Both the position numbers and the translations under genes were made by a program. 64,000 nt of DNA from M3007 sp031425155 (GTDB lineage: Bacteria > Bacteroidota > Bacteroidia > Chitinophagales > Saprospiraceae): NCBI GenBank assembly GCA_031425155.1, contig JANPIV010000041.1, positions 135,184-199,183 on the forward strand, given 5' to 3'. The notes under the pieces were generated by a model. The model made no database searches. It saw nothing but the letters and a program-made list of their open reading frames with translations, and was not told the DNA's origin. Shown here one piece after another: positions 41,849-50,871 of the stretch (position 1 is its first letter; every line of letters begins with the position of its first letter).

Positions 41849-43411
41849 ATGCGTTTTCTCAAACTTTTTACATTTTTACTGACTTTGGCTGTATGCCAAA
41901 CTATGGTAGCCCAGAATACCGGGCGCTACCTGTCGCCTCAGTTCAGCGCAGTCACTGTCACGACGGTACAGTACGGCTCTAACTTCACCTTTCTGCCCAT
42001 CATTGCCGGTGGTCGCCCTGTCCGTCAACCGCTCGTAGCCCGTATCTATACGCCGGTTGGCGACGCCGAGACGGCACGGCCGTTGATCATCTACCTGAAA
42101 ACGGGTAATTTCTTTCCATTCCCCGCTAATGGCTCCTGCGGTGGTGCGCTGAACGATTCCTCCAACGTGGAATTTGCAACGCGCCTGGCCAAGCTGGGCT
42201 ATGTAGTGGCCGTAGCCGATTATCGTGGCGGCTGGATACCTACCGCTGCTGATCCGGTGACCGGCCCGATTGTCCGCCGTTCTACGCTGATCAATGCTGC
42301 CTACCGGGGTGTTCAGGACGTACGTACCTGCATCCGCTACTTCCGCAAGAATGTGGCTGAAAGTGGCAATCAGTTTGGCGTGGACCCAAGCAAGATCGTC
42401 GTTTGGGGCCAGGGCACAGGTGGTTATTTGTCCCTTGCGTCGGCCTACCTGAATACCTACAATGAAATATTGACTACTTCTGATCCATTGAAGTTCACTA
42501 TCCCGACCCCCAACGGCCCGGTTCCAATGGTAATAGAAGCTTACAATGGCAACATTTATGGCACTTCGGGGCCTACCGTGGCAGATGCTACTTATGAGGC
42601 CCTTTCCGGTGGTATTTTCAAAGCTGGCGATACCCTGAGTGTGCCAAACCACGTAGGTTTTTCCTCCGATTTCAATCTGGCGGTCAATATGGGCGGTGCT
42701 TTGGGTGACAGTACCTGGCTGGATGATGGCGAAATGCCGTTGATTTCTTTTCACGTACCCAGTGACGGTTTTGCACCCTGCGGCACCGACGTGCTGAACG
42801 TGCCAATCCCCGGTGGTTCCCTGCCGGTCGTAGAGGTGTCTGGCTCTTGCGATATGCAGCCTTACGCGGACGCTTATGGCAACAACGACATTTTTAAAAC
42901 TATTGCCCCCAGTTCGGACCCGTATGGGGCCAACAGCAGCAGTAATTTGGTCGGTTTTTATCCATTTGAAGGTACTCCTAACAATACATCGGCTCCCTGG
43001 GAGTGGACCAGTTATTCCGGTGTTCCTGCACCAACGGCTACTGACTGTAATGTGAACCCTACCGTTGCACGAACTTATATTGACACCATCATTGGGTTCT
43101 ATGCGCCACGGGCTTGTGTTGCGTTGGGCTTGAGCTGCAACATTACCCTGGGAGCCAAAAATCTGTATGGCTTCGAGGTAGGCCTGCAAGTATCGCCAGT
43201 GCCAGCCACAGATGTAGTCAACATCTCGGCTAAGGAACTGATCCGTCAGGTGTATGTCTATGATCTGAACGGTCGCCTGGTAAAGGCACTTACTTCTATT
43301 GACCAACTTAATTTCCAGTTACAGCGCACTGGCCTGCAAAACGGCTTGTACATCGCTGAGATTAGGTTCGATCAAGGTACTGCAAAGCAACGGATTATCT
43401 TCTCCAACTAG
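41849..43411 (+). CDS. Secreted alpha/beta-hydrolase-fold protein with T9SS type A sorting tail
   Basis: About 520 residues: signal peptide (LKLFTFLLTLAVCQTMVAQ), an esterase-like alpha/beta-hydrolase core (PLIIYLKTGNFF, the GYVVAVADYRGGW strand, YRGVQDVRTCIRYFRKNV), and a C-terminal T9SS type A domain (VSPVPATDVVNISA, YDLNGRLVKAL, LQNGLYIAEIRFDQGTAKQRIIFS). At the nucleophile elbow the sequence is VVWGQGTGGYLS, so the position of the catalytic serine in GxSxG is glycine. It may be an inactive binding protein or use another residue. A strong hairpin follows the gene. Confidence 0.82.
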   Translation: MRFLKLFTFLLTLAVCQTMVAQNTGRYLSPQFSAVTVTTVQYGSNFTFLPIIAGGRPVRQPLVARIYTPVGDAETARPLIIYLKTGNFFPFPANGSCGGALNDSSNVEFATRLAKLGYVVAVADYRGGWIPTAADPVTGPIVRRSTLINAAYRGVQDVRTCIRYFRKNVAESGNQFGVDPSKIVVWGQGTGGYLSLASAYLNTYNEILTTSDPLKFTIPTPNGPVPMVIEAYNGNIYGTSGPTVADATYEALSGGIFKAGDTLSVPNHVGFSSDFNLAVNMGGALGDSTWLDDGEMPLISFHVPSDGFAPCGTDVLNVPIPGGSLPVVEVSGSCDMQPYADAYGNNDIFKTIAPSSDPYGANSSSNLVGFYPFEGTPNNTSAPWEWTSYSGVPAPTATDCNVNPTVARTYIDTIIGFYAPRACVALGLSCNITLGAKNLYGFEVGLQVSPVPATDVVNISAKELIRQVYVYDLNGRLVKALTSIDQLNFQLQRTGLQNGLYIAEIRFDQGTAKQRIIFSN

Positions 43412-43437
43412 TCTTTGCTGGTAGTCTTACCATGAAT

Positions 43438-43477
43438 GACACGAGCCATCCCGATTCTTTCGGTGATGGCTCGTGTC
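43438..43477 (+). terminator. Perfect 13-bp hairpin after the hydrolase-fold gene
   Basis: GACACGAGCCATC at 43438-43450 pairs with GATGGCTCGTGTC at 43465-43477 across a 14-base loop, 27 bp after the stop codon. It is a likely terminator, although the T run follows only after about 15 bases. Confidence 0.7.
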
Positions 43478-43550
43478 GTATAGGTACTCTTGAAATTTTT
43501 GTGGAGGAACGTGCAAGAAATAAGATGGCAGGAACAATCTTAACTGAATT

Positions 43551-43632
43551 GTCATTCCGACGGTGGGAGGAATCTGCTAAGGTGTTGACTATCAATGCAC
43601 CGCTACCAGATTCCTCCTGTCGTCGGAATGAC
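43551..43632. repeat. 82-bp inverted-repeat element (GTCATTCCGAC)
   Basis: GTCATTCCGACGGTGGGAGG plus AATCT (43551-43575) is inverted at 43608-43632 with about three mismatches. A degenerate copy of the same words (GTCATGTCGCAGAGAAACGG and CGTTGCGGAATGAC) lies inside the next element at about 43727-43829. Confidence 0.6.
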
Positions 43633-43680
43633 ATCCAGAGGTGGGAAAATGGGAACTTATTTCTCATTCATTTCTAAAAT

Positions 43681-43874
43681 AACGTGAGTTCGGGAATTAA
43701 CTCTTTGATTGTCAATAAGTAGCACTTGTCATGTCGCAGAGAAACGGAGACATCCACACAAGCCAAGTAGCAAAAAAGATCACCAAGAACTGGGCTTGTG
43801 TAGTTTCCTTCTCTTCGTTGCGGAATGACAATCTTATTTGGTAAAAGAGTAGAGGAAAACTTCGAACTCACGTT
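43681..43874. mobile_element. 194-bp element with 12-bp terminal inverted repeats
   Basis: AACGTGAGTTCG at 43681-43692 is perfectly inverted at 43863-43874. Inside, CCACACAAGCC and GGCTTGTGTAG plus GTCATG/CGGAATGAC words form secondary inverted pairs. There is no open frame of note. It is probably a small non-autonomous repeat element. Confidence 0.55.
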
Positions 43875-43884
43875 AAATTAACAT

Positions 43885-43922
43885 AAAAAATGCCATAAAC
43901 CGATCGGTTTATGGCATTTTTT
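43885..43922. terminator. Perfect palindromic bidirectional terminator
   Basis: TGCCATAAACCGATCGGTTT plus ATGGCA (43891-43916) is a perfect 26-bp palindrome flanked by six A on the left and six T on the right. This is the classic form of a bidirectional rho-independent terminator. It lies between the convergent hydrolase-fold gene and the large surface protein gene. Confidence 0.9.
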
Positions 43923-43970
43923 ATTCTTCGGACCGTAAAGAACGTTTATGCAGCGTCTATATGTACACCC

Positions 43971-46900
43971 CTAAAAATCCGTCCCCAGTGCCAGATGAAA
44001 CATCGGTTTCTGAATGACCCGCGTCTCGATGCCCCAGGCATAATCCGCGCGTACGTACAGCCCAAATAGCAGCGTGCGCACCCCAACCCCATAGCCCGCC
44101 ACCAGTGGATCGCGGAAATAATTCACTTTGATGGTCACCGTGGGTGGATTGTACAAATATACCGTGTTGATCGGGTTGTTGCCCTGATAAGGACTGATGC
44201 CCTGCCAGGCCGTACCTACGTCGAAGAAGCCGATGAGTTGGAAGTTGCGCCAGAAATTGCCCAATACCGGTTTTTGAGAAAAATATTTAAAAATCGGTAC
44301 GCGTAACTCCGTGTTTAACAGGGCAAAAGAATTACCATTGCGGATATTTTGCTTAAAACCACGTAGGTTGGAAGCCAAGGTTTGATAGGCAAATTCATCG
44401 CCGCTGGGCAGCGCAATGCCGTTTTCAAACTTTGGAAAAATCCAGTTATCCACCCCGCCGAGCACGTACAGCATTTTTTCAGAACCAAAAGACGTGGCCC
44501 CGGCGAGCCGTACCGCCAGTTGCGAACGGCGATCCAGCATCTGGTAATGCCGCGCATCCAGCCCGATAATGGTCATGAAACCGGAATTGAGTTTCACATT
44601 GAAATTGGGTTCGGTATTGACTTCAAAACTCTTCACCGCTTCCACATAGACCTTGGCGCGGGTGCCGGTTTTCAGGTTCAGGTCAATATCCACCGTGTTA
44701 TCAAACACCCCCGCCAGCCGCAGGGAAGCGCGTTGTTCGGCCAGATCGGATTTTTCCAGCGTGGGCAGATCGGAACTGAGGGCGATGGTTTTATCCTGCC
44801 GCAGCCCCGCTGTTACCCGCAAACTGGTGAAGACATCCAGTGGATAGCGTATTTCGTATTGACCCAGAATGGTGTTCGTGCGTTCCGAATAGTCGGGCGG
44901 CAACACCGGCGAAGAAGGCTGCTCACGCGGCACATTATTGACCTGCGTGCGCCGATAGAACAATATTCGCCGGTCCAGCCGCCGTTTTTTATTGTCAAAC
45001 CAAAGATAATATTCCGCGCCGTTGAAAGTCGTGGGCAGGCGGAAACCGGCTTCCACCACGTAATCCTCCAGCAAATCCTTGAAATTGGCTTTAATCAGTA
45101 CGCCCGGCGGGGGAGTACGCAGCCGGTCTTGCGGGCCATCGTAGCGCTCCAGTCCCTCGAACAACTGGTTGTTATCCATCGTCGTGGAAATATAGTCGGT
45201 ACGGAAACGCAGCCGGTACGGAATGATCTGTGCCGGATTGAACCGTATAATACTGCCGTTTTTGCCAAATTCTACCCCCGGCCTTTCCAACGCTCTCGGA
45301 CGGCGCGGTGCCATCTGCATGGAGTCTGCATCCATCCGAATGATGGTCACCTGATTCTCGTCGGGCGGTGGGATGCGCGGCACTTCCGGCTGTGGCTCTT
45401 TACGTACGTCAGGAGCAGGCGTCGCCAGGTGGTCGGGTACCTGAAAGTACCAACCCGGCTGGATGACCCGCGCCGTATCCGATAGATTGGGCTCTTCGGG
45501 TCGGGCCAGCGGTCGGTTGGGAGGAGCCTGACCCGTAGACGACTGTATTTCTTCGATAACGGGCTGGGCAGGCACGGGCAGGCCAATATTGCGCAGCATC
45601 AATTCGCGATAGCGGGTCATGCGCACCGGTACCTGTATGGCAGGGTCAGTTTGACGGGTATAAAAAGCCGTTTTGCTGTTTCTCGGCACCACTTCCACCA
45701 TTTTTCCGGTGCGCAACGAGAGCGTTTGCCGGACAATATTGCGGTCATAATTGGTCTGATTCCAGACCTTAGGCCGCTTTTTAAACACAGCAAAACTGCG
45801 GACGCTGTCAATTTTGGTAGAATCCAGATTCTGCACCACCGTATCTGAGGGGGCCAGCAAGGCCAAAGCCTGATCCAGCGGCCATTCGCCGGTGCGGGTC
45901 ATATCCAACGACTGCACCACAATGTCGTCTTTTAAGTAAAAATTGGTCTGGTAATAGGCGATGTATGGTTCCAGATAACCCGCCTGCCGGTTTACTGTGC
46001 CGCTTTCGTCGCTCAAATAGGCAAAGTGGGTACTATCCAATCCAATGGGATTGCGCTCATCGGCATAAGATGTATTGGTAACGCGCTGCAATTGTGCGCT
46101 GCGCGCATCGAGATCGAAGAGGAAAATGTCAAAATGACCCAGCGGCAAAATGGTATCCAGCCGCTGCACCGACAAGGTATCGGCCACCCGGTTACTGGCA
46201 AAAATCACCTGCCGGTGTCCATCGAGCTGCACTATGGAAGCATCCAGGTCATCCCAGAAATCCTGGGTCAGTCGTTCGCTCTGCCGGTTGATCGTGCGGT
46301 ACAGAAAAAGGTCGGTGTAGCCTTTGACCGCCGCCGAAAGCAATAATTCCGCCGGATTGGTGTATTCCAGGCTATACACCCGCTGATATTCGGGTGGGAA
46401 AGGGGCAGTTTCCTCCTTTTTGGTGGTTATGTCATAGGTCGCCAGGTGCAGCACATCGCGGCGTTCGTAGAGGATACCCAGACGTTGATTGTCGGGATTC
46501 CAGGCCAGCAGCGGATAATTGTAGTCGGTGGCTTGCAGGGCATTGCGGGAACCGCCGCGCATGGCCTGGGTACGTTTCCCGGTTTCGAGGTCCTGGATCC
46601 ACACCCGCCATTTGCCGATGTCGTTGCTGACGTAGGCAATGCGTTTACCGTCCGGGCTGATTTTGACCTGCGTCAGGGGCAGGTTCTTTTTATTTTTTAT
46701 AGCAATCTGCGTACTCGCATCGGGTGTCCTCATATAGCGAACTTCGTCGAGATACCGCTGGTTAAAATAGTCCAGCATGGCATCCGTAGTGCGCCGGTAG
46801 CCGCTGCCGAGCACGTACAAAAAACCGGCGTCCACGCTCCGATTGATACGGGTCAGATACAGCAAGTTGCTGACCATGCCGCGCCCGAAGTGCAGCCCAA

Positions 46901-47744
46901 TATAGTGCCACAGTGCATGACCCGCCACCCGTGGGTGACTACGCGCAAGTTTGTCAAAACTGGTGTAGCGGCCCGTAAGCAGCAGGTCGCGTAGTTCATT
47001 ATCGAGTTCCGGGCTCCATTCTTCGCCACAATAAGCCGTCAGGCCGCTGGTGTACCAACCCGGCAGATTGAGCAACACCGCATTCTGCACGATTTCCTGC
47101 AAATTGGAACCAAAAAGCATCGAATTGAGCAACACGGCGGCCATGCCTTCGCGAATTTGCACCCGCAAATGCTGGTGATCGCCATCGAAATAAACGAAGA
47201 TTTTGCTGCCTACTACTTTGGTTTCCCCGGCCCGCAGTTGGAAAACCTCATCCTCGCCAATGTTGCTTTGCTTCACATCCGTAATATCGCTGAACACGAT
47301 CATTTCGATCTTTTCCGTCATCTGGTGTTCCAGCAATTGCTGAATATCCGGGAAGTCCAGTTCGGCAGTCTGCACCGCCGATTGGGCAATATTGCGCGCA
47401 TCACCATACCAATAGGTGACGAAATTGGCCGATTCGTAGAGCAACCAATCATCGAATTGCCGGTGGTATTGCACCCGGTTTTTGCCAAAAGACGTTTGCG
47501 ACGTGGTCTGCGCAGAAGCCAGAAAAGGCAACAGGCACAGGGCGAGGAGCAAAAGGCGAGAAGCAAAATGCAATAGGCAAAAAGGCAACCGGGAAAGTAC
47601 CAATCTCTGGCCTTTCTTGGATGCACGCCCTAGGGCTTCCTTCGCGTGAAAAGGCAACGAAGAAGGTGAAAATGCTTGCTTTCCCACGATGCACTCCCCC
47701 CCTTTACGGGGGGGCAGTGGGGGGCTTAAAGTAATTTGGCGCAT
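43971..47744 (-). CDS. Large peptidase-MA-like / PD40 propeller / surface-antigen barrel protein
   Basis: Up to 1257 residues. A signal peptide lies at about 58-79 (LLLLALCLLPFLASAQ). Residues about 85-380 resemble a peptidase-MA-like or gluzincin-like domain without a clear HExxH (LLNLPGWYTSGLTAYCGEEW, HALWHYIGLHFGRGM). Then come WD40-like PD40 propeller repeats (VKISPDGKRIAYVSNDIGK, LAWNPDNQRLGILYE), a Pro-rich linker (about 760-880) and a C-terminal 16-strand Omp85/surface-antigen-type barrel. The start is unsure: ATG 47744 reads through a C-tract repeat (SPPLPPRKGGE), and TTG at 47603 would give a normal signal peptide. The function is unknown; it should be in the outer membrane. Confidence 0.78.
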   Translation of the reverse strand: MRQITLSPPLPPRKGGECIVGKQAFSPSSLPFHAKEALGRASKKGQRLVLSRLPFCLLHFASRLLLLALCLLPFLASAQTTSQTSFGKNRVQYHRQFDDWLLYESANFVTYWYGDARNIAQSAVQTAELDFPDIQQLLEHQMTEKIEMIVFSDITDVKQSNIGEDEVFQLRAGETKVVGSKIFVYFDGDHQHLRVQIREGMAAVLLNSMLFGSNLQEIVQNAVLLNLPGWYTSGLTAYCGEEWSPELDNELRDLLLTGRYTSFDKLARSHPRVAGHALWHYIGLHFGRGMVSNLLYLTRINRSVDAGFLYVLGSGYRRTTDAMLDYFNQRYLDEVRYMRTPDASTQIAIKNKKNLPLTQVKISPDGKRIAYVSNDIGKWRVWIQDLETGKRTQAMRGGSRNALQATDYNYPLLAWNPDNQRLGILYERRDVLHLATYDITTKKEETAPFPPEYQRVYSLEYTNPAELLLSAAVKGYTDLFLYRTINRQSERLTQDFWDDLDASIVQLDGHRQVIFASNRVADTLSVQRLDTILPLGHFDIFLFDLDARSAQLQRVTNTSYADERNPIGLDSTHFAYLSDESGTVNRQAGYLEPYIAYYQTNFYLKDDIVVQSLDMTRTGEWPLDQALALLAPSDTVVQNLDSTKIDSVRSFAVFKKRPKVWNQTNYDRNIVRQTLSLRTGKMVEVVPRNSKTAFYTRQTDPAIQVPVRMTRYRELMLRNIGLPVPAQPVIEEIQSSTGQAPPNRPLARPEEPNLSDTARVIQPGWYFQVPDHLATPAPDVRKEPQPEVPRIPPPDENQVTIIRMDADSMQMAPRRPRALERPGVEFGKNGSIIRFNPAQIIPYRLRFRTDYISTTMDNNQLFEGLERYDGPQDRLRTPPPGVLIKANFKDLLEDYVVEAGFRLPTTFNGAEYYLWFDNKKRRLDRRILFYRRTQVNNVPREQPSSPVLPPDYSERTNTILGQYEIRYPLDVFTSLRVTAGLRQDKTIALSSDLPTLEKSDLAEQRASLRLAGVFDNTVDIDLNLKTGTRAKVYVEAVKSFEVNTEPNFNVKLNSGFMTIIGLDARHYQMLDRRSQLAVRLAGATSFGSEKMLYVLGGVDNWIFPKFENGIALPSGDEFAYQTLASNLRGFKQNIRNGNSFALLNTELRVPIFKYFSQKPVLGNFWRNFQLIGFFDVGTAWQGISPYQGNNPINTVYLYNPPTVTIKVNYFRDPLVAGYGVGVRTLLFGLYVRADYAWGIETRVIQKPMFHLALGTDF
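47523..47590. repeat. 14-bp degenerate tandem repeat encoding the signal peptide of the large surface protein
   Basis: Units AAAAGGCAACAGGC, ACAGGGCGAGGAGC, AAAAGGCGAGAAGC, AAAATGCAATAGGC and a partial fifth follow one another without gaps. On the minus strand they encode the Leu-rich core of the signal peptide. The period is not a multiple of three. The first unit recurs in the intergenic hairpin at 58080. Confidence 0.75.
47694..47714. repeat. C-tract/G-tract hairpin in the 5' end of the large surface protein gene
   Basis: CTCCCCCCC, TTTA, CGGGGGGG form a short perfect hairpin inside the first 20 codons of the ATG 47744 reading. It resembles the inner arms of the element at 4984 and suggests that this 5' region is leader rather than coding. 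Confidence 0.55.
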
Positions 47745-47878
47745 GCTACTTTATTTTCTGTAAAAATGGGGTAAATGCCCTAAAAGACAATGCCACTGGT
47801 GAGCAAAACGCAGCAATATGGAAAAAGATTATCGCCTGCCGTACCGCCAATCCCCGATTGGCGGATGATTGTCCTGTA

Positions 47879-48646
47879 TTAAATGCGGGTAATGGGTCTT
47901 ATGAGGCCAAAATAACGCCGTTCTGCCTGATAAAATACCCGGTAGCCCTGGGCAAACAAACCCTCCAGCGAGGCTTTAATCATCCTGATATTGGTCAGTG
48001 GGGCAGTGTTTTTGTGATAATGGTACTCCAGGTAAAGAATGGTAACCGGAATATGCTGCTGCACCAGATAATCAACCACCCGATATTCGGCACCTTCAAT
48101 ATCTAATTTCAGATAATCCACCGCAGCATGTTGCCACTCCCGCATCAGGCTATCCAGCGTACGGGCCTGCACTTTGATAAAACTGCCCGACGACTGGATG
48201 TTAGTGATAGAGTGCGATACGTGGCTGGGATCAATGGGCTCGAAAAATTGCAGCATTTCCTCCTTATCCCACAGTGCGTAAGCGTGATAAACGAGTTTTT
48301 CCATGATCTGCGGCGTGGCCCGGTAAGCTTCGCCGGTTTCGGTGCGCGTGGGTAGCGCCGCCTGCACATTGGCTTGCAGGGTTTGGAAATGACGTATTGC
48401 TTTGGGCGTTGGGTCGAGAATATGCACTATACACCCGAAGCGGCGGGCCATCTCTACGTCCGATTGAATGTCTTCGCCTGCCCCGACCGAATACACAACG
48501 GAGTCTGCCTGCAAATAGCCGGTGGGGACGGCCACGAAACCATAGTCGGAACCGATCTTTTCAAAGGGCAAATTCACCCGGTACTGATCGGCGATTTTGA
48601 TGGGAAACAGCAGTTTGAACAGCCGGAGACGGTATTTATAGAACAT
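47879..48646 (-). CDS. FkbM family methyltransferase
   Basis: A 255-residue SAM-dependent methyltransferase of the FkbM type: motif I VVYSVGAGEDIQSDVEMARRFG, the acidic strand HILDPTPKA, and the family-typical YLKLDIEGAEYRVVDYL near residue 178. The substrate may be a sugar or lipid O-methyl site on a cell-surface glycan, by analogy. It stands alone, with a -7 box (TACCTTTG) upstream. Confidence 0.87.
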   Translation of the reverse strand: MFYKYRLRLFKLLFPIKIADQYRVNLPFEKIGSDYGFVAVPTGYLQADSVVYSVGAGEDIQSDVEMARRFGCIVHILDPTPKAIRHFQTLQANVQAALPTRTETGEAYRATPQIMEKLVYHAYALWDKEEMLQFFEPIDPSHVSHSITNIQSSGSFIKVQARTLDSLMREWQHAAVDYLKLDIEGAEYRVVDYLVQQHIPVTILYLEYHYHKNTAPLTNIRMIKASLEGLFAQGYRVFYQAERRYFGLIRPITRI

Positions 48647-48684
48647 AGCGGACGAGTGAGAGATGGGCGTTTCGATTTTCCCGG

Positions 48685-48692
48685 CAAAGGTA
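48685..48692 (-). promoter_or_regulatory. Candidate -7 box (TACCTTTG) of the FkbM gene
   Basis: On the minus strand TACCTTTG matches TAnnTTTG, 38 bases before the ATG at 48646, in a normal leader context. Upstream is a T-rich stretch. An ACACGGAATA inverted pair surrounds the region at about 48714 and 48774. Confidence 0.4.
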
Positions 48693-48826
48693 GAAGCATT
48701 ATAAAAATAAAAAACACGGAATACGGAAGTTCATTTAAAACGTTCATAATAAACATTTTAAACTACTATTCCCTATTCCGTGTCAGATAATTGCGTTGGT
48801 CTTGCCTAAATGATTGGTACAGCCTC

Positions 48827-50308
48827 TTACGCCTGAAGTTTACTGTTTTTGCTGCTGTAAAGGAAATAAATGATCAAACCCACGACCAGCCAAAGGAAGG
48901 CCGCGAGGATGGTGCGATTGTCCAGGCCAACGATCATGGCCAGACAAATGATCATACCCAGAATCGGCACCAGGGGCACCAATGGCGTTTTGAACGGACG
49001 CTTCACCTCCGGGTTGGTGCGGCGCAGTATCCAGACCCCCGCGCTCACCAGTACGAAGGCAAATAGCGTCCCGATACTGGTCAGGTTGCCGGCCACACTG
49101 CCGGGAATGAAAGCAGCAAACAAACCGACAAACACGAACAGGATCATGTTCGATTTGTGAGGGGTGCGGTAGGTGGGGTGCAGTTCAGAAAAGACTTTTG
49201 GCAGCAGTCCGTCATTGGACATAGAATAAAAAACGCGGCTTTGGCCCAGCAACATCACCAGAATAACGGAGGAGAAGCCCGCTAGAATAGCCACTGTGAC
49301 TAAGGTAGCCAGCCAGCCGTAGCCGGTCATATAAGTGCTGATAGCATAGGCGACCGATGCTTCTTTGCCTTCGCGCACGAAATCCGTGTAGGGCGCAATG
49401 CCAGTCAGTACGTGCGAAAACAGGATGTAAAGGACAGTGCAAATGGCCAGCGAGCCCAGAATACCAATCGGCATATCGCGGCTGGGGTTCTTCGCTTCCT
49501 GGGCGGCAGTAGAGACCGCGTCAAAACCGATAAAGGCAAAGAAGACAACCCCCGCGCCCGTCAAAACACCACCCCAGCCATGCCGGAAAAAGTCGGCGTA
49601 ACTATACGTAGAGCCATCGCGCAGCAAGGCATCCGGTGCATCGGCGGGGATCATGTAGGGGATGTGATTGGCAGGATTGATAAATTGCCAGCCTAAAGCA
49701 ATGAACATCAGCACAATAGCCACTTTGATAAACACGATCACCGCATTCACGGCGGCGGACTGCTCGGTGCCGCGAATCAGCAGCAAACTCAGCAGTGCTA
49801 GAATGACCAGCGCCGGAGCGTTCATGATGCCGGTATGCAAGACCCCGTCAATCAGTGCTGACTCAAATGGCGAGTGACACCATTCATAAGGTATTGCCCC
49901 CCCCAGCAACAGGTTTAAATATTCACTCCAGGCGATGGATACCGTGGCTGCACCGAGAGCGTACTCGAGCACCAGGGCCCAGCCGATGATCCAGGCCACT
50001 AACTCGCCCATAGTAGCATAGGCGTAGGTATAAGCACTACCGGCAATAGGGATCATGGAAGCAAATTCCGCGTAACACAGACCCGCGAAGGCACAACCGA
50101 CCGCAGCGATAATAAAAGAAAGGGTAACGGCCGGGCCCGCGTGTTCGCCCGCTGCCGCCGCTGTGCGTACAAAGAGGCCCGCGCCGATAATGGCCCCGAT
50201 GCCCAGTGCGATCAGGTTGTAGGCGCCCAGGGTGCGTTTCAGGCCGGTGCCCGAATCGTTGGTCGCCATGAGTTGTGCCAGGGGCTTTTTCACCCAAAAA
50301 TTTGCCAT
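48827..50308 (-). CDS. APC-family amino acid permease
   Basis: A 493-residue transporter with about 12-13 transmembrane helices. The first-helix signature GLKRTLGAYNLIALGIGAIIGAG (positions about 21-43, key part GIGAIIGAGLF) and the second FIGFDAVSTAAQEAKNPSRD are those of the cationic amino acid transporter branch (YfnA/CAT-like). It should be in the inner membrane, importing amino acids by proton symport or exchange. ATG 50308 (MANFWVKKPL) is preferred to the upstream in-frame start, since the extension reads non-family sequence. Confidence 0.93.
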   Translation of the reverse strand: MANFWVKKPLAQLMATNDSGTGLKRTLGAYNLIALGIGAIIGAGLFVRTAAAAGEHAGPAVTLSFIIAAVGCAFAGLCYAEFASMIPIAGSAYTYAYATMGELVAWIIGWALVLEYALGAATVSIAWSEYLNLLLGGAIPYEWCHSPFESALIDGVLHTGIMNAPALVILALLSLLLIRGTEQSAAVNAVIVFIKVAIVLMFIALGWQFINPANHIPYMIPADAPDALLRDGSTYSYADFFRHGWGGVLTGAGVVFFAFIGFDAVSTAAQEAKNPSRDMPIGILGSLAICTVLYILFSHVLTGIAPYTDFVREGKEASVAYAISTYMTGYGWLATLVTVAILAGFSSVILVMLLGQSRVFYSMSNDGLLPKVFSELHPTYRTPHKSNMILFVFVGLFAAFIPGSVAGNLTSIGTLFAFVLVSAGVWILRRTNPEVKRPFKTPLVPLVPILGMIICLAMIVGLDNRTILAAFLWLVVGLIIYFLYSSKNSKLQA

Positions 50309-50871
50309 AAGAAGATTTAGTTTGAAGAACAGGATGTTTTGCGGCGGGAAAGATAGATAAATTTGGTAGTTGCCTATTTCTCCGCAATTTTTTCCCGGCA
50401 CCTATTTTTTTTAAATGCTCCGGCAACCGGAAAAACAGGAGCAATTTTACGAACTATACCTTGTTAAATTCATTCAGGCATTTTGTCAACCGCCATGCCG
50501 TTTAGTACATTGTAAAATAAGTCTATTTGGGAAAAGGGCGTGGCTTACCTCCCCCGGCCTAGGGCCATCCCCTCCAAAGGGGGATAGTATGCCCACTTTG
50601 GCTAAGTGGAAAACGGCGACAGTACGCTCGGTATCCCCCTTTGGAGGGGGTGGCCGCAAGGCCGGGGGAGGTAGACCACGCTCGCTTCACCCAAGAAACT
50701 TAATTTACAGTGTACTTAACAGCGTAGAAATCATAAAAAAAAGCCCCCCTGACGACTTTTCGCAGAGAGGCCATCCCAAAAACCAATTGTTAAAGACATC
50801 TGTCTTGCAGCACCGGAAGTATCAGGGCCGATTATTTTACCGATTGCCGCGGACGGGCAAAGGGTGATCTT
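50309..50871. other. 563-bp intergenic region, largely a 221-bp inverted-repeat element
   Basis: No gene is supported. The part before 50500 is AT-rich and probably holds the permease promoter. 50500-50720 is the element listed separately. 50721-50871 holds no recognisable feature. Confidence 0.5.
50500..50720. mobile_element. 221-bp MITE-like long imperfect hairpin
   Basis: The two halves are inverted copies over about 85-90 bases: the outside has GTTTAGTACATTGTAAAAT versus GTTAAGTACACTGTAAATT (reverse-complement reading of the right end), then AAGGGCGTGGCTTACCTCCC and CCCGGCC, then CCCCTCCAAAGGGGGATA. A 45-base unpaired centre remains. No coding frame is present. The length of the stem and absence of genes fit a non-autonomous transposable element. 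Confidence 0.7.

Noticed and set aside
41876..43306. 476-codon open frame on the minus strand
   Set aside because: It is antisense to the hydrolase-fold gene, whose signal peptide, core motifs and T9SS tail are clear; the antisense product has no recognisable features.
43432..43677. 81-codon plus-strand frame
   Set aside because: It runs through a perfect hairpin and an inverted-repeat element, so the apparent peptide is translated repeat DNA.
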